From the NCBI RefSeq assembly GCF_028583425.1, contig NC_072801.1, positions 58,233,766-58,297,765 on the forward strand: a stretch of DNA of 64,000 bases. The letters run 5' to 3'. The notes beneath the pieces are model-generated. The model worked only from the letters and a program-made list of their open reading frames with translations. It was not told where the DNA came from and did not search any database. The number at the start of each line of letters is the position of its first letter. Positions within the stretch are counted from its first letter, which is position 1. Position numbers and translations under genes: made by a program. Below are positions 25,301 to 37,445 of the stretch, piece after piece. This DNA is from Eublepharis macularius (lineage: Eukaryota > Chordata > Lepidosauria > Squamata > Eublepharidae).

Positions 25301-28300
25301 GGTTCAAGGCGGCTTCCAATTATAGTTAAAATATTTCCAGTTAAAAGCAAAATAAAACAACAAACCCCAAGTTTCTCCTTTCCTTCCCCTTTAAAGAGAC
25401 CTGCTGTTCACATCCCCTTCAAAAGCCCTGGCAAACAAGCAAGCCTTGCAGCACCTCTTGAAGATCTCCAAGGACAGGAGCTCCCCTCTCCTCCTCAAGG
25501 AGCCCATCCCACCGAGCAGAAGCCATGATGGAAAGGGCCCCGGCTCTAGTTGATGCCATAAGGGCTACCCTGTGGGTTGGGACAGCCAACATATGGCTGC
25601 CTGAGGACCGTAGTTGGCACACAGGGACATAAGGAAGGACATATGGGGAGGTGGCATTGGAAGAAGGATGACTTACATCGAAAGCATCTGTGACAGAATG
25701 ATGCTGGTTTCTGGCACAAAAACATTATGCAGTTGAAATCCAAGGCTCTGCAGCCGTTGAAGGCAACATGGGGATATTTTGTGCCAAAAGGCAGGACCGA
25801 AATGTTTAAAATGTGTCATGTGATATGAAACAGCCCTTACTTTGGAAGGGAAAGAAAATCACTATCCTCAAGAGAGAAGAGGTAAGAGAAGAGCTTTAAT
25901 ACTGTGACTGTAGCAAACTACAGAGCTTTGTTCCCACCACACCTCCCTTCTTCCCAAATTCTCACCAGAAGGATGTCAGCAACAATGGCCCAGTTGAGGG
26001 AAAGGAGGGTCTCACCAATAAAGATGAAAATCTATGGGGCATAAAGAGGAGAAACAGATTAGGTCAGGACAGGAGAAGATACTGCCTCATGCAACACCTA
26101 AGGGCTACCCCACACGGACTGGGGAGACTCAAGGAGCAAAGCGGACTCACATAAGTGGCGACGATGCTCCCCTGCGCACACACCAGAGCCAGGAAGAGGA
26201 AGGGGGCTGAGCCGATCAGACCAGCCGCACACACCAGGGGATCAGCACGGGGGTTCTTCCGCTGCAAGCGCCGTGAAATCTCTACCCCACTGCCAACGCC
26301 CAGCACGCCAGTCACACAAGTGATGAAACCAAAGATGAGGCTGCAAAGATAATGAGACAAAGCACTTACATACATGTACAGTCCAGTGGCATAACCCAGA
26401 AAGAGAGAGAGAATGAGAGAGAGAGAGACTGAGGCCAGAGTCAAAACAGGGAACTTTGGAATTTGTAGCCAAGCCTCTTAGCCACTGTGCTCAACCAGCT
26501 CAGAAAAGTTAGAGACCACCAGTGCTCCTCAACAGGGACCTGGTCAGGGGCTTTCCCCCTGCTAACTCACCTATCTGAGGTGTTGCAAGCATCCTCAGCT
26601 GAAGGGCAAGGCTGAAGGCTTCCACTGGCTAGGCGAGATCGGTACAGAAACGCTGGCGCCCACAATGCGAGGGAACCCGTGACGAAGGCCACAGCTGTGA
26701 AGCCCAGAGACGACAACACGAAGCTGCGGCTGGCAGACAGGGAGGAAGGGAAGGCGAATGAATGTCTGCAAGCCCAGAAAGACGCCTGCCGTCAAGCCCT
26801 TTGCTCCATTCAAAGAACAGGGTTCAGGGAAGGATTCATCACAGGGAGATTTGGGCCCCTCTTTTCCAGGTCGACCCTACACAGAGTCCCTGAGAAAAAT
26901 CCCATCCAGGTACTGATCAGAGATGGACCAAACAGGCATGCTGATCCCTTGACGGCAATTATCAAACAACAATGCACAAGCGAGACCGAAAGGACGATTG
27001 CCACAGGCAGAATTCACACACGCACAAAGCTTTTCAGTGGATTCAGTTCACGCATTCACAGCTGCAAGATTTCAAGAGCAGAAGAATCAAGTGGACGTAA
27101 TGCAGACGTGAGGCATTGCTTAGAACTGCAGAGCTATCCCACGGCAAGGTATCACGGCGTAACCCAGGGAGCAGGGGGTTTTGTACCCAGAGCCGGGAGA
27201 GCCCAATGTTTTATTGTGATAAATGCACTTAAATGTATTTTAAGGTGATTTTTATTGATGGATGTTATCCACTCCGAGCCCACTTTTGGGGAGAGCGGGT
27301 TATAAATGTAAGAAATAAATAAAGTAAAAAAGGGATGGGAGGCCCGGCTCTGGCATCCCTGCCTGTCTCTCAACTTGTAGCAAGCAAGCAAGATGCAAAA
27401 TGGTACCAAGGAACTGGGACTAACTGATGTGCTGCAGCTTGCACACTGGCAAACTCTTTCCCTTGGCTTCTGGCACATATGCCAAGATGCCTGGCCATCA
27501 GTCCTAATGCAATGGGATGAAACTTTCTAGGCTGGGTCAGGCCAGTTATTTATCAAATCCAGCAGCCTTTACCCCATGTGGATTTTGTCGACACGGGATC
27601 TGTATTTTCCAGCAAAGCTTTGCAGGGGTCACAAGGAACCGTTTTCCTTTTCTTTCATCAGCAGAAAGGCTGGTAGGAGCCAACCTGTTACACTTCTGCT
27701 ACCGCCTTGACAGCCAAGCCACCTTTGCTTGTTGCAGAGGATTTGGTGGCAAAAAATGGTGGCTTACAATATCCATGTGAGCCTCATATCAACCAAGAAT
27801 ATATCCCAGAATACCTGATGCCCCATTTAGGCAGCAGATGAGCTACTTCCCCGAGAAGCTGGACTTTCTCCAGGGAGAATGCCACGGCTTGCTAGAACAC
27901 ACGTTGAAAACCATTGTCTTAAAGCATCAGGCAGGCATGCCCATCCAATCCTACTTAGAATGTTCAGCCTCTCGACACAGCTTGTTTTGCTCCCTAGCTT
28001 TAAACCACCAGTGCTCAGCTCACAATCAGACCATTGAACATAAAAGGGAGGTGAAGCAAGGATTCTAAGTTGGAAATACTAACTGTGAATACAGGACTAG
28101 AAGTGGGAAGCTATTCAATATCAATTCCAAGTAGGAGGCAAAAGAAAGATCTTGTAGATGTAGTGACAGCAGATTCAACCTCTTCCGCGTTACTCACTTC
28201 CTGCTGAGAGCCCACAGGTCAGTTATCCAGGAAGTATGTTGCAAGGGGACACTGGAGTGCATCTCCACAGCACCCCTGGGTGGCTCACGCACCAGAGTCA

Positions 28301-31300
28301 CCAGCAGCAGCACAGCTAACAGTCCTAAGCCAGGAGTCACCTGCAGGAGAAAGCAGAGAAAAGCAGCTCTCAGTATGAGGCACTTGAACAAAGAGAAAAT
28401 AAAGCCCCATGTGTTGTGGGGGGGCAAGATGTGCCACTGTTTTGTGAAAAAGGGATCCCGAGGAGGATCTAAAAAAGAAACCAAGGCAATTGTAAAGCAC
28501 TAAAAACACTGAGCAATACAACTTCCAGAGTGGCCAACCAGTTGACCTGGAGGATTAAACAAACAGGACACAGCGGCCATGGATTCGTTTTCGTTTTCGC
28601 GGCCATGTCGGACGCTCCTCTCGGCAGGTCTGAGAGGAAGCGGCCGAGCAGCCTGACCGGGCGGCTGATCTGCAAAGGTTAGCCCCCAGGACTCCCAGGG
28701 AGGGAGTCTGGGTCCGGGACGCGGCGGGAAGAGCCCTCTGGCAAATCGAGGCAGGGGGTAAATTGCCCGTTTGTCCCTATGGAGGCTGGCAGACGTGCAT
28801 GGCACCCTGCGTGCTGCCGGGCCACGGAAAACGGCAAAGAACAGGACTAGGCGGAAGCCTGTAAGTAAGCGAATCCCTTCTGTCACTACAAGCGCATGTG
28901 AAGGAGCGGTGGGATCTGAAGTTAAGAAGATTCGGATTTTTTCCCCCTCGCAGAGCCTCGGAAGATTGGCGGTCCCCCCCCCCTAAAATGGCAGCGAAAA
29001 AGCAGAGTCCTGCTCTGGGCAAGTCAGTTTCGGCTGCCCTGCAGGGAAGAGGGGAGTCGCTCGAGGAATTGGTGAAAAGAACGGCCATCGAAGCCATAAA
29101 ACCCTTTGTTGACAAGCTGAATGCAACAGATCAAAGGGTGGGCTTAATTGAGAGCGATGTGAAAGCCATCAAGGAAGTAGCGGGGGGGGGGCAGAGAAGT
29201 CTGCTCGGGAAAATGCGTCACTTATGAGAGCAACGAACAAGGAGCTAAAGTTGGTGGAAAACCAGCTGATCGGGCTGCAAGTGGAACGAACACAGACCAT
29301 TTTGCGTCTCCAGAATGTTAAAGAAAAGGAAAACGAGGATTTAAGGGATCTTGCCTCAGAACTTTTAGCGACAACCGCGAGGGCAACTAAAGAAGAAGTA
29401 AAAAGCGCCATTTTGTGAGTCCGTCAGGCTTCTTCAAAATATGCAATGAAGCGGCAGCTGCCTTGCGAGATTGTTATTGAGTTTTCATCTAGGAGGGTCC
29501 GGGACAATATCCTATATAACTCATATAATGCGGACTTGGACTTTCTGGGAAATAAAGTCAAGATACTGAAGGACGTTCCATTTTTAGTTCGGAAGAGAAG
29601 ACTTAAGTATAAAAGGCTGGCAGCTCTCTTGAGGGAACGGGGCATAAAGTACAAATGGCTATTTCCGGAAGGAATCTGGTTTAGTTATAAAGATCAAGCT
29701 TACAAGATTAATTCGGAAGATCAGCTAAGGGATTTTGTGGACAAAAATCAAGAATTTGGGCAAGACACCAAGCAAAAAGAAGAAGATTCGAAGCCTGAAG
29801 GGAGGGGGGAGGCAATGAGCGCTGCGGCTGTAGCTGCTCAGAGAGAACTGCGTCCGAGGCCCGGGGCGGGGGGGGGGGGGGGAGATTTAATTTGAACTGT
29901 AATTTGTATTTTGTAAGATCAACCATTCCATCATTACTTCATTAAGCTTTAATTTTTAATTATGGCAGTATGAAGGGAAAGCATTGAAGTGTAGTGTTTA
30001 GTGTTTGTATGCTGCCTTCCCCTTTTTTCCACCCCCTCCTTCCCTTTCTCTTTTTTCCTTTTTTCCCTCCCCTTGTACTATTGTAGTTTCTTGTAAAAAA
30101 AAAAAAAGGACACAGCGGCCAAGACCTTGCCCTGATGTTACCTCCTGGTGCTGGTATTCAGAGGTTTACTGTTTCTGAATATAGAGGCTCCCTTACTCTA
30201 CTTACCCGCAGAGCCCAATGCCAGTCATCAGTCAGTGTTTTCACCTGTGATGCTACAATGTAGCCCAGACCACTGCAGAGAAAGAACAGGAAGCAGTCAG
30301 AGAACCTTGCCAAACAAGCAGACTCACCAATCTCTACAAGGACCAAACACTTATTTAATTTCTGTCACTGGCTCTGCTTAATCTGTGGATTATGAAAGTG
30401 CACACTGTACTCGCCTGGCAGAAAATTAGTTTCTAATTTACAATAAAACAATATTCAGGCTTACAGATAGTAAACAAGCACTAAGAGACAATATTCCAAA
30501 TTCACCAGCTACAGATACCTAAGGGTTCTCACCTGCCGACAGGTATGGCAAAATAGAAGCAGCTGAGCATGCGGGATCGCTGGTCGCCCAGGAACAGGTC
30601 AGCAATAATGGTGGGGGCAATGGTGGAGTAGCTGGCCTCCCCAACACCCACCAGGCCTCGAGTCAGCAGCAGCAACCAATAGTGCTAAAATAGGAAACAG
30701 AAAAGTAATACCACAGCAGCCCAAAGGCACTGGTAGTCTGCAAATCTAGCATACCCCTTTAAAAATCCTGCACGCTGTAGTCCTATGTAGGTGCCAAGAG
30801 TCCTCACAATAGTTCCTATGGTGCCACGAGAGCTAAACAGGTTTTCAACTTGATCAGACACACCCAAGGTGGTTTGCAGGTATAATAAAAAAATACTTCC
30901 AGTCAAACAGTAGGCAGATTTCTGATCGGATAACATTTGAATCAAACAGCAAAGATTCCTAGGCAAGACAAAGGGAGGTGAATATGAATTCATATTCAGT
31001 AACATCTTAAAGACCAACAAGAGTCAAGCTGCCTTTGTCACAGTCAAGTTTCCTTCATTGTTCCATGAAGGGAGTTTGACTCTTGAAAGCTCATACCCTG
31101 GAAATCTAGTTGGTCTTGAAGATGCTCCTGAACTCGACCGTTGCTCTTTACTGCAGACAACACGGCTACCAGCTGAAACTAGTAGGACAAAAAATGCGAT
31201 TGGGCTGGGATTGCAGGGGGGAAGGGGGGTCAACATATGCAAGCATATCTGTTGAACACAACAGGTAATTGGCACAGGGAAAATTTTTATCCCCCCTAAA

Positions 31301-33057
31301 ATTCTCCTTCTGAGCTGAACTGTTACACTGTAGCTTTGAGAATGGTGGGGTATAGATGGAAATTAAACAATAAATAACTTAAGCCCACTACAAGGCTGAT
31401 ACACAGGTTTTCACCTGGAATGAGCAAAAAAAGAATCTCCCTCAAGTGATCAAGTAGGAATATTTTGCAACAGGTTGCTTAGGGGCTAGTTAAGAGTTGT
31501 ACAGTGGGTTGAACAGAACAACAGCAATCTCCCTGAAGTGCAGACTTCAGGCAAATTGCCACGAGGATGCCAAAAAGGGCACCAGTGCAGATCCCTCCCA
31601 TGAGCCCAGAAGTTCGGATAGGGAGAGAATATGGGGTGGGGGGACAAACGCATCCAAAATCTTTCATTATGCCTCAGATATAAAGAATCCACAGAGTCTT
31701 CTCAGTTATACAAAACTCCCCCCTTCTCCACCCATCTGACCTTGCCCCCATACCTTTTTGGGGGTGAAGCTGCTCCCTAGAGTCACACCTGACCAGAAAG
31801 TGATCCCAATACACATCAGGTACTTGCGATTATAGCGATCCCCCAGGTAACCGAAAATTGGTGCTAGTAACATGTAGCTACAAATAAAAACTGCCAAGAG
31901 AGAAAATTAGTTTATTATAATTATTATTTATAGTCTGCCTTTCTCACTGAGATCCAATGCAGATTACACAGCACAAGTGAAAATTCAATATAATTAACAG
32001 CTAGGACATTCAGCGAAAGAGATACAATAGGGTATGGTAGCAAAAAATTTGAAAACAAACATAAAGCTGGGCACAGAGATGAAATCTTTGTAATACAAAG
32101 CATAACTAATTTATATGGCATATTTAGTAACGTGGAAATTCTACATTAGCAGATAGTAGTCCCTGTTCCTTCCAATGCATCTCTCTGAGCTACAACACAG
32201 CCCCATAATCTGGGTGGAAAGCCCTGCTGGAGTTTTACATAGCTTGCAGAATGCCAGGAGAGTAGAAGCTTTCCTGACCTCTGCAGACACGCCATTCCAT
32301 CAGGTGGGGCTACACAGAAAGTGCATTTGTTGATTTTGCCCAACTGCAGGGCGGTATATGCAGAAGGCCCTGTCCAGATGCGTGAAGTTGCCATGGCGGC
32401 ACATACGGGGGAGAAGCGATCACACAGATTAAGAGATCACAGAATTCCCCATCAGCCCTCATTTAACTCCTGCTCCAGGAGCACCATCCCTACAAAACAT
32501 GGGGGGGATAACCCAGAGCTGAAGCCCCCTCCCCTGTTCCTTACCTGTCTGTATGAGTCCTGATAGGCTGTCATCAATATTAAAAAACTTCTCAATGTCA
32601 GGAAGAACACCTGAAACAAGGCAGGAAGAAAGCACTTAACACTCAGAAGAGAAAGCACAGTATCTTTGTTCCTCAAAACTAATGCTCACCCCCAAAATGA
32701 CCTATTTGAAAACATAACTACGGAAGAATTTAAGGGGCCACTACAAGTTGGACCACCCACCCCTATCCACATCATGTACATGGGAACAAAAAGCCCAGCC
32801 ATCCCCTTCCCTTTCTAAGATCTTCCCCAAAGATCATCACCTGCTACGGTGAAGCGGTCCATATAGTTCAGCAGGTTAACAAAGAAGAGAACTGCAACGA
32901 TGCCCTTGGCATGTGAAGTAGAGATACCAGTGATGGTCTGCACATCTCCCACTTCTTCCCTCTCACACTGGGATCGAGCACCTTCTTCATCCTCTGTGTC
33001 ATCAGGTTGGCTGAGGATGGGGGCCGTGTCAGCATAGGGGAGCCCTGGGGATGCCAT
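22321..33057 (-). CDS. SPNS1: SPNS1, spinster-like lysosomal lysophospholipid transporter (12 coding exons)
   Basis: Major-facilitator-superfamily protein of late endosomes and lysosomes; the family exports lysophosphatidylcholine and -ethanolamine with protons. Coding exons: 33057-32841, 32610-32545, 31890-31754, 30684-30533, 30272-30206, 28340-28198, 26729-26571, 26340-26151, 26031-25966, 24760-24662, 24126-23955, 22415-22321. All phases join and sum to 1,563 bases, 520 residues; human SPNS1 is 528. The start is [15 protein letters not shown], followed by an acidic cytosolic N terminus. Helix 1 carries [13 protein letters not shown]; the MFS signature [13 protein letters not shown] is in exon 3; [19 protein letters not shown] in exon 4; [10 protein letters not shown] in exon 9; the C terminus is [20 protein letters not shown]. 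All key motifs are intact and no reading-frame damage is visible. Intron 5 (30205-28341) contains an antisense L1-type insertion. The first coding exon probably begins at an acceptor near 33078, so a 5' noncoding exon lies upstream. Confidence 0.95.
22630..22845 (+). mobile_element. tRNA-derived SINE, second family
   Basis: Box A-like GATGGTTCAGTGGTAAAG, box B-like CCAGGTTCAATC, body ending TCATATAAGGCAGCTTCACG. It differs from the Sauria-like family. Next to the SPNS1 last exon. Confidence 0.7.
23225..23445 (+). mobile_element. Sauria-like SINE
   Basis: Head GTAGTGGTTACAGTGTTGGAC, box B TTCAAATCCCCACTC, tail AGAGTATAAATGAAG. Between SPNS1 coding exons 12 and 11. Confidence 0.75.
28580..30106 (+). 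mobile_element. ORF1-only L1-like element with poly(A) tail
   Basis: A 5' leader is followed by an ORF1-like region (28,988-29,895): coiled-coil-like N-terminal part, then an RRM/C-terminal-domain-like part ([35 protein letters not shown]). One frame change near the G run at 29,180-29,190 and a stop at 29,416 interrupt it. About 200 bases of 3' sequence and an A tail follow directly; no ORF2 is present. A 14-base duplication (GGACACAGCGGCCA) flanks it at about 28,566-28,579 and 30,108-30,121. It is antisense within SPNS1 intron 5. Confidence 0.85.
31000..31175. repeat. Foldback-family copy in SPNS1 intron 3
   Basis: CATCTTAAAGACCAACAAGAG on the left and GGTCTTGAAGATGCTCC on the right, with GACTCTTGAAAGCTCATACC between, then a decayed CAACACGGCTACC end. 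Confidence 0.5.
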
Positions 33058-33324
33058 GGCAGGAGACAGGGAGGGCCTGCTGCAGGTACACAGACAAGAG
33101 AGACGTTAGCACCCTCTTGAAGAGCATGAAGAGTTAAGGGGATGAAGGGGACAGACTTCATTCACCAAGCGAGCTGAAAGATTAACTCACATCTTAGAGC
33201 CAGAGACCCCAGACACTTCCAGCCCCAAATTCTTATTCTAACATTAGTCTCACAGGAAGTGCCCCCTTCCTCCTAAAAAGACCCCCGTTTTTACTTACAC
33301 TAGGACTTCCCTCCCTCAGAAACT

Positions 33325-33545
33325 AGGATTGGCAACCTTCAGGTAGCACCTGGAGACATCCTGGAATTACAACTGATCTCCAAGCCACAGAGATCAGCTC
33401 CCTTGAAAAAAATGGCTGCTTTGAAGAGTGGACTGGGCTCTATAGCACTTACCCTGTAGAGGTCCCTCCCCTCCTTTCCCCAAGTCCTGCCCTGGCTCCA
33501 CACCCAAATCTCCAGGACTGTCCCAACCCGAAGTTGGCAACCCTA
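33325..33545 (+). mobile_element. GTTGCCAAC inverted-repeat element, copy 6
   Basis: Begins with AGGATTGGCAACCTTCAGG and ends with GTTGGCAACCCTACC. It sits between the SPNS1 first coding exon and the CpG-rich promoter region. Confidence 0.75.
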
Positions 33546-33589
33546 CCAGAAACAGACCCGGCCGGCCTCCCCTCCCCAACATGCGGATC

Positions 33590-33960
33590 AGCCGGGTGAG
33601 ATCACATGATATTTTCTCCCTGCTTCCCTGGTGAGGTCACATGATCTCTTCTGTTTCCGCCGCCACCGCAGCAGTTCGGCGACCCGTGTTGCCGCAGCAA
33701 CGGCGGGCTGGTCTCTCCCACTTCTCCCCGCCCCACAAACGCCTCGGAGCAACCAATAGGCGTTTCCCTTTCATCAGGGGACTGCGGTTGGGTGACGTTC
33801 GTCGCCGGACCCGAGAGCTAAGTCTGGTCTCTCCTCCCTTCTCACTGAGCGACAGCCACTACAGGTTCTCCTCTGCGTGGGGCTCGTTGTCATGGTTACA
33901 GAGCGAGAGAAGGCTGATGGGCGTGGAGAAATGTGAACAAAGAGGCCAGTTAGAAACAAT
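33590..33960. promoter_or_regulatory. SPNS1: CpG-rich SPNS1 promoter region
   Basis: This stretch is unusually rich in CG dinucleotides for the window, contains a CCAAT box at 33753-33757 and lies 0.5-0.9 kb upstream of the SPNS1 start codon, where a noncoding first exon is needed. The gene to its right (NFATC2IP) ends in this direction, so the region probably serves SPNS1. The exact start site and first-exon donor could not be fixed. Confidence 0.5.
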
Positions 33961-34758
33961 AACCGGTCTCAAAGAGCTGCATTAGTAAAGGGGTGGGACT
34001 TATAGACTATACTACTATGTACTGGCTGTTGCTGCAAATATGGTCCTATTCGGCAGTTTCTGTATTGTTTAATATGCCAGGTTTAGAACCTACTTATGCT
34101 CTGTTCCGCAGGTCTGTATTGGATTTCTACTTGTGTTCTAATCTTTGCAAATTTGCATTGATACCCTCTTACGATATTTATTGAAATGTATTGACTCATA
34201 CTGTGTAACCTGCTTTGAGTCTCGGTGAGAAAAGTGGCCAGTAAGTAAGTTAAATAAGCAAGATGCAGGTGCAGCAGTACAACTAGATTTCCACGAGTCA
34301 AAGCTCCCTTTGACGGATACATGGAGAGGAAGAGAGTGAGGGAAAGGCCCATTTCCCACTCCATGTACAAAGTCATACCCTGGAAAACTAATTGGCCTCT
34401 AAGGTGCTACTGATCCAAATCTTGCTGTTCTACTACAGACTAATACAGCCATCAATCAAGAAAGATTTCAGCATAAAGAACACAGCAGCTGTGAATAGAA
34501 CAAATTCTCTGTGTGTGGCTATTGTTTCTAACTTGCCTGGCCTCATAACTCCCCACTTTACACCTTTTCTCTTGTTATAACTTTTAAGTACAAAGCTGAT
34601 CTGTGATCCATGCTCAGTTCATGCATCTGAGGAACTGAACGCGCTGCTGACTTGTGAAAGCTTATGTGGAAGTGTTGTCCTTACTACAGTATCTGCACTT
34701 CTGCTAGATTTTGCTGCTTCTTATGTTTCTTGGCATTTGGGCAAGTTTCAAGTAGAAC

Positions 34759-35074
34759 CAGGGCTTTTTTTCAGCAGGAACAGGGTGGAACAGAGTTCCA
34801 GCACCTCTTGAAAATGGTCACATGGCCGGTGGCCCCGCCCCCTGATCTCCAGACAGGGGGGAGTTGAGATTGCCCTCTGCTCCGCTGGGCAGCGCAGAGG
34901 GCAATCTAAACTCCCCTCTGTCTGGAGATCAGAGGGCGGGGCCACTGGACATGTGACCATTTTCGCCAAGGGCGATATAAACTTTTAAACTCCTCCCTTG
35001 TTCCAGCTGACCCAAAGTGACATCATTGTGCAGTCCTGAGTTCCACCACCTCTTTTCCCAGAAAAAAAAGCCCC
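34759..35074. mobile_element. GC-rich foldback element, copy 2
   Basis: Same family as 12050-12290: CAGGGCTTTTTTTCAGCAGG at the left, AGAAAAAAAAGCCCC at the right, and central arms with the same GCCCCGCCCCCTGATCTCC and complement. It includes an extra segment (about 34,985-35,040) absent from the other copy. Intergenic between SPNS1 and NFATC2IP. Confidence 0.75.
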
Positions 35075-37178
35075 GAGTAGAACTTTGCTTACTTGGCAGA
35101 GGTTTCTATAGTGTGGCAGAATTCTCCTTTCTATGAACCTACCAGAAGAGCTCCGACCTGCTTATGAATTCAGTCCAAAGGCAAGGAAGATTTTTTTTTC
35201 GTCTTTTTCCAGCACTTTGGAAAACTGCCCTTTTGCAAGATGGCTAGCTGTGTTTGTCTGTAGCAGTAAAAAAGAGCAAGAGTCCAATAGCACCTATAAG
35301 ACTAACAAAATTTGTGGTAGGGTATGTGCTTTCATGAGTCACAGCTCACTGAAGTAAGCTGTGACTCACAAAACTGCATACTCTTAACACAAATTTTGTT
35401 CCAAGACTAGTGCGACTTGACTCTTGCTCTTTTCTACTGTCCTTTTGCAGTCTCACAGCCCTTTCTTACACATGATGCAGCAGGACTTTATGGAATATCA
35501 AGAGGACACACATTCAGTTGGCTCTAACCAGCTTTTCTGCTGATGAAAAAGGGAGGTGGGAGTCCTGTTTGACCGTCTGAAAGACTATGCTGGAGATCAT
35601 GGGATCTTATGGACAAAAGCCATGTGGAATGGCAGGAAGCTGGACAAGATGAAGTGAAAACACTAGCTGGATCCAACCTATTGCTGCATAGAGAAGACAT
35701 ACGAGAGGAGCCAGAAAATGTTTTTAGGAAGGCTTGAATGGGTTGGACTTGTAGCCATAGGCTTGCTGTTGCTTGGCGTGCAAAGTTCTCTGAAGGACAG
35801 GGCTGTTGGAGAAGGCAACTTCTGGGTTCACAGTGAGCATCATACCCTATGCTCCAAAGCTTGGATCCCACAATAAACCTCCACTAATGGGAATCATTGG
35901 TATCAACAGAATACAATTCCTTGCACATCCCATTGCAGCCCAAAATGTTGTTCTTGAGGAACAATATCAAGGGAAGCAAGGATATAAACAAAAATATAAA
36001 CAAGGATATAAAAACAAAAATTGCCTCTTCCATTAGTAGAAGTTTACCATAGGATCCAAAGCCAGGGCTTACAATTTGGCTTACTCACCTGAGCCAGCTA
36101 GTTCAAGAGAAAAATCCTTGCATGCAGGCACTTTGAGATCTACTTTGGACTGCCCAGTCTAATACATATTTAGTTAGAAGTAAGTCCCGCTGAATTCAAT
36201 GAGATTTCTTATGTGGTAAATGTACATGCCAGCTAATGTACAAAGAAACCTGTCACGGGACAGAGAATGATACTCTGAGGATGGAATAGCACCACCTTTT
36301 CAGCTGGTGATCAACAAAAAGTCTATGTTGGGGAACATGGGACCTGCATGGAAAAAAGCCACGTGGGACTGCAGCTGTATGAAGGTACATAACTGGCTAA
36401 GATACAGAGAAAAACTTGGCTGGATCCAACCCTATGACTTCATGACCATTTTCTTAAGGTGAGGTCATTAACCTCATCTAAAAGAAACAAAGACAAGAAG
36501 GAAGCTTACAAGATAGCTAGCAGAAATTTAAAAAACACGCACAAGTCCTCTGTTTTTTCCTCTTTATTTCCCCTTTCATCAACAATGGTACTCATTATGA
36601 CATTCACAGTTTAACGAATTGTGGATATTTTCTTTTTTCTAATTTTAATGTATTATAAAATATAATTTTAAAAGACAGTTTATATTATTTTAAACCTAAG
36701 TGAGACCACATAGTCTACAGTAAAGTCTGACTTCCAACTCCTACAGGGCGCTGCAGCTGCATTTAGGTGTCATAACAAAGTGTACATTGTGCAACAACCT
36801 CAAGTTACATTCCCACACATAAATAGAAACTTCCAGTTTGTACATAAAGCCTCACTATACTACCAAGCCTAGATCCAGGTGGCTGCAAGGAACAGCTTTA
36901 TTAAAACTCTGGTTTGTGAATTGTGGAGTCACATTCCATGAATCTCATCTTGTATAAACCAGCTGTGAACCCTAGTTTGTAACTCTAGTTTGGTGCCAAC
37001 CAACCACCTTTATTTTTGCTGGACAATTTGCCTTCCGACAATTCAAAGAATTGGGAATTTGATCAAACCACAATTTACTGAAACAGGATTGCAGATTCAC
37101 ACAGATCCACCCCATGCCAGACACCCTCTCTCCATCCTCATCAAAGATGTGGTATTACATCAATTAAAATACCCCTAA
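35075..37178. other. SPNS1-NFATC2IP intergenic region
   Basis: Holds one foldback repeat (35,256-35,440), an AAATATAAACAAGGATATAA-rich patch near 35,985-36,010 and otherwise AT-rich sequence in which I recognise nothing. Confidence 0.5.
35256..35440. repeat. Foldback repeat, AAGAGTCCAATAGCACC type
   Basis: CAAGAGTCCAATAGCACCTA at the left pairs with GACTAGTGCGACTTGACTCTTG at the right around ACAAAATTTGTGG/CACAAATTTTGTT arms. Same broad family as 16455-16710. Confidence 0.6.
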
Positions 37179-37184
37179 TTTATT
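37179..37184 (-). terminator. NFATC2IP: NFATC2IP polyadenylation signal
   Basis: AATAAA on the minus strand about 260 bases past the stop codon at 37446. It is the first canonical signal downstream, so the 3' UTR would be about 280 bases. Confidence 0.5.
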
Positions 37185-37445
37185 CCGTTTCCAAACATTT
37201 GGGGGATGAGAAGAGAAAGGAGTGCAGACCACAGTCTTTCACCCTTGCGGCCAGAGAGGATAGAAAATGTAGACAATTCCTGCATAATGCTCTCCTTGCC
37301 CTCCCTGCCCCCAACATACCAATTAGGCATAGAAAAATTTAAATGGAGGTGGAGAGGAAGTAGCATGGGTTAAAGTAAATCAGAGTTGGGATCCTGCGGG
37401 GGAACCTAAAGAGACATGGCCTCTTTGCCCGAGAGAGAAGGCTCT

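Noticed and set aside
31479-31667. Minus-strand hydrophobic frame ([20 protein letters not shown]) inside SPNS1 intron 3
   Set aside because: Not needed by SPNS1: exons 3 and 4 join in phase without it (TPKK to [10 protein letters not shown]). No homology recognised and no supporting splice phase.
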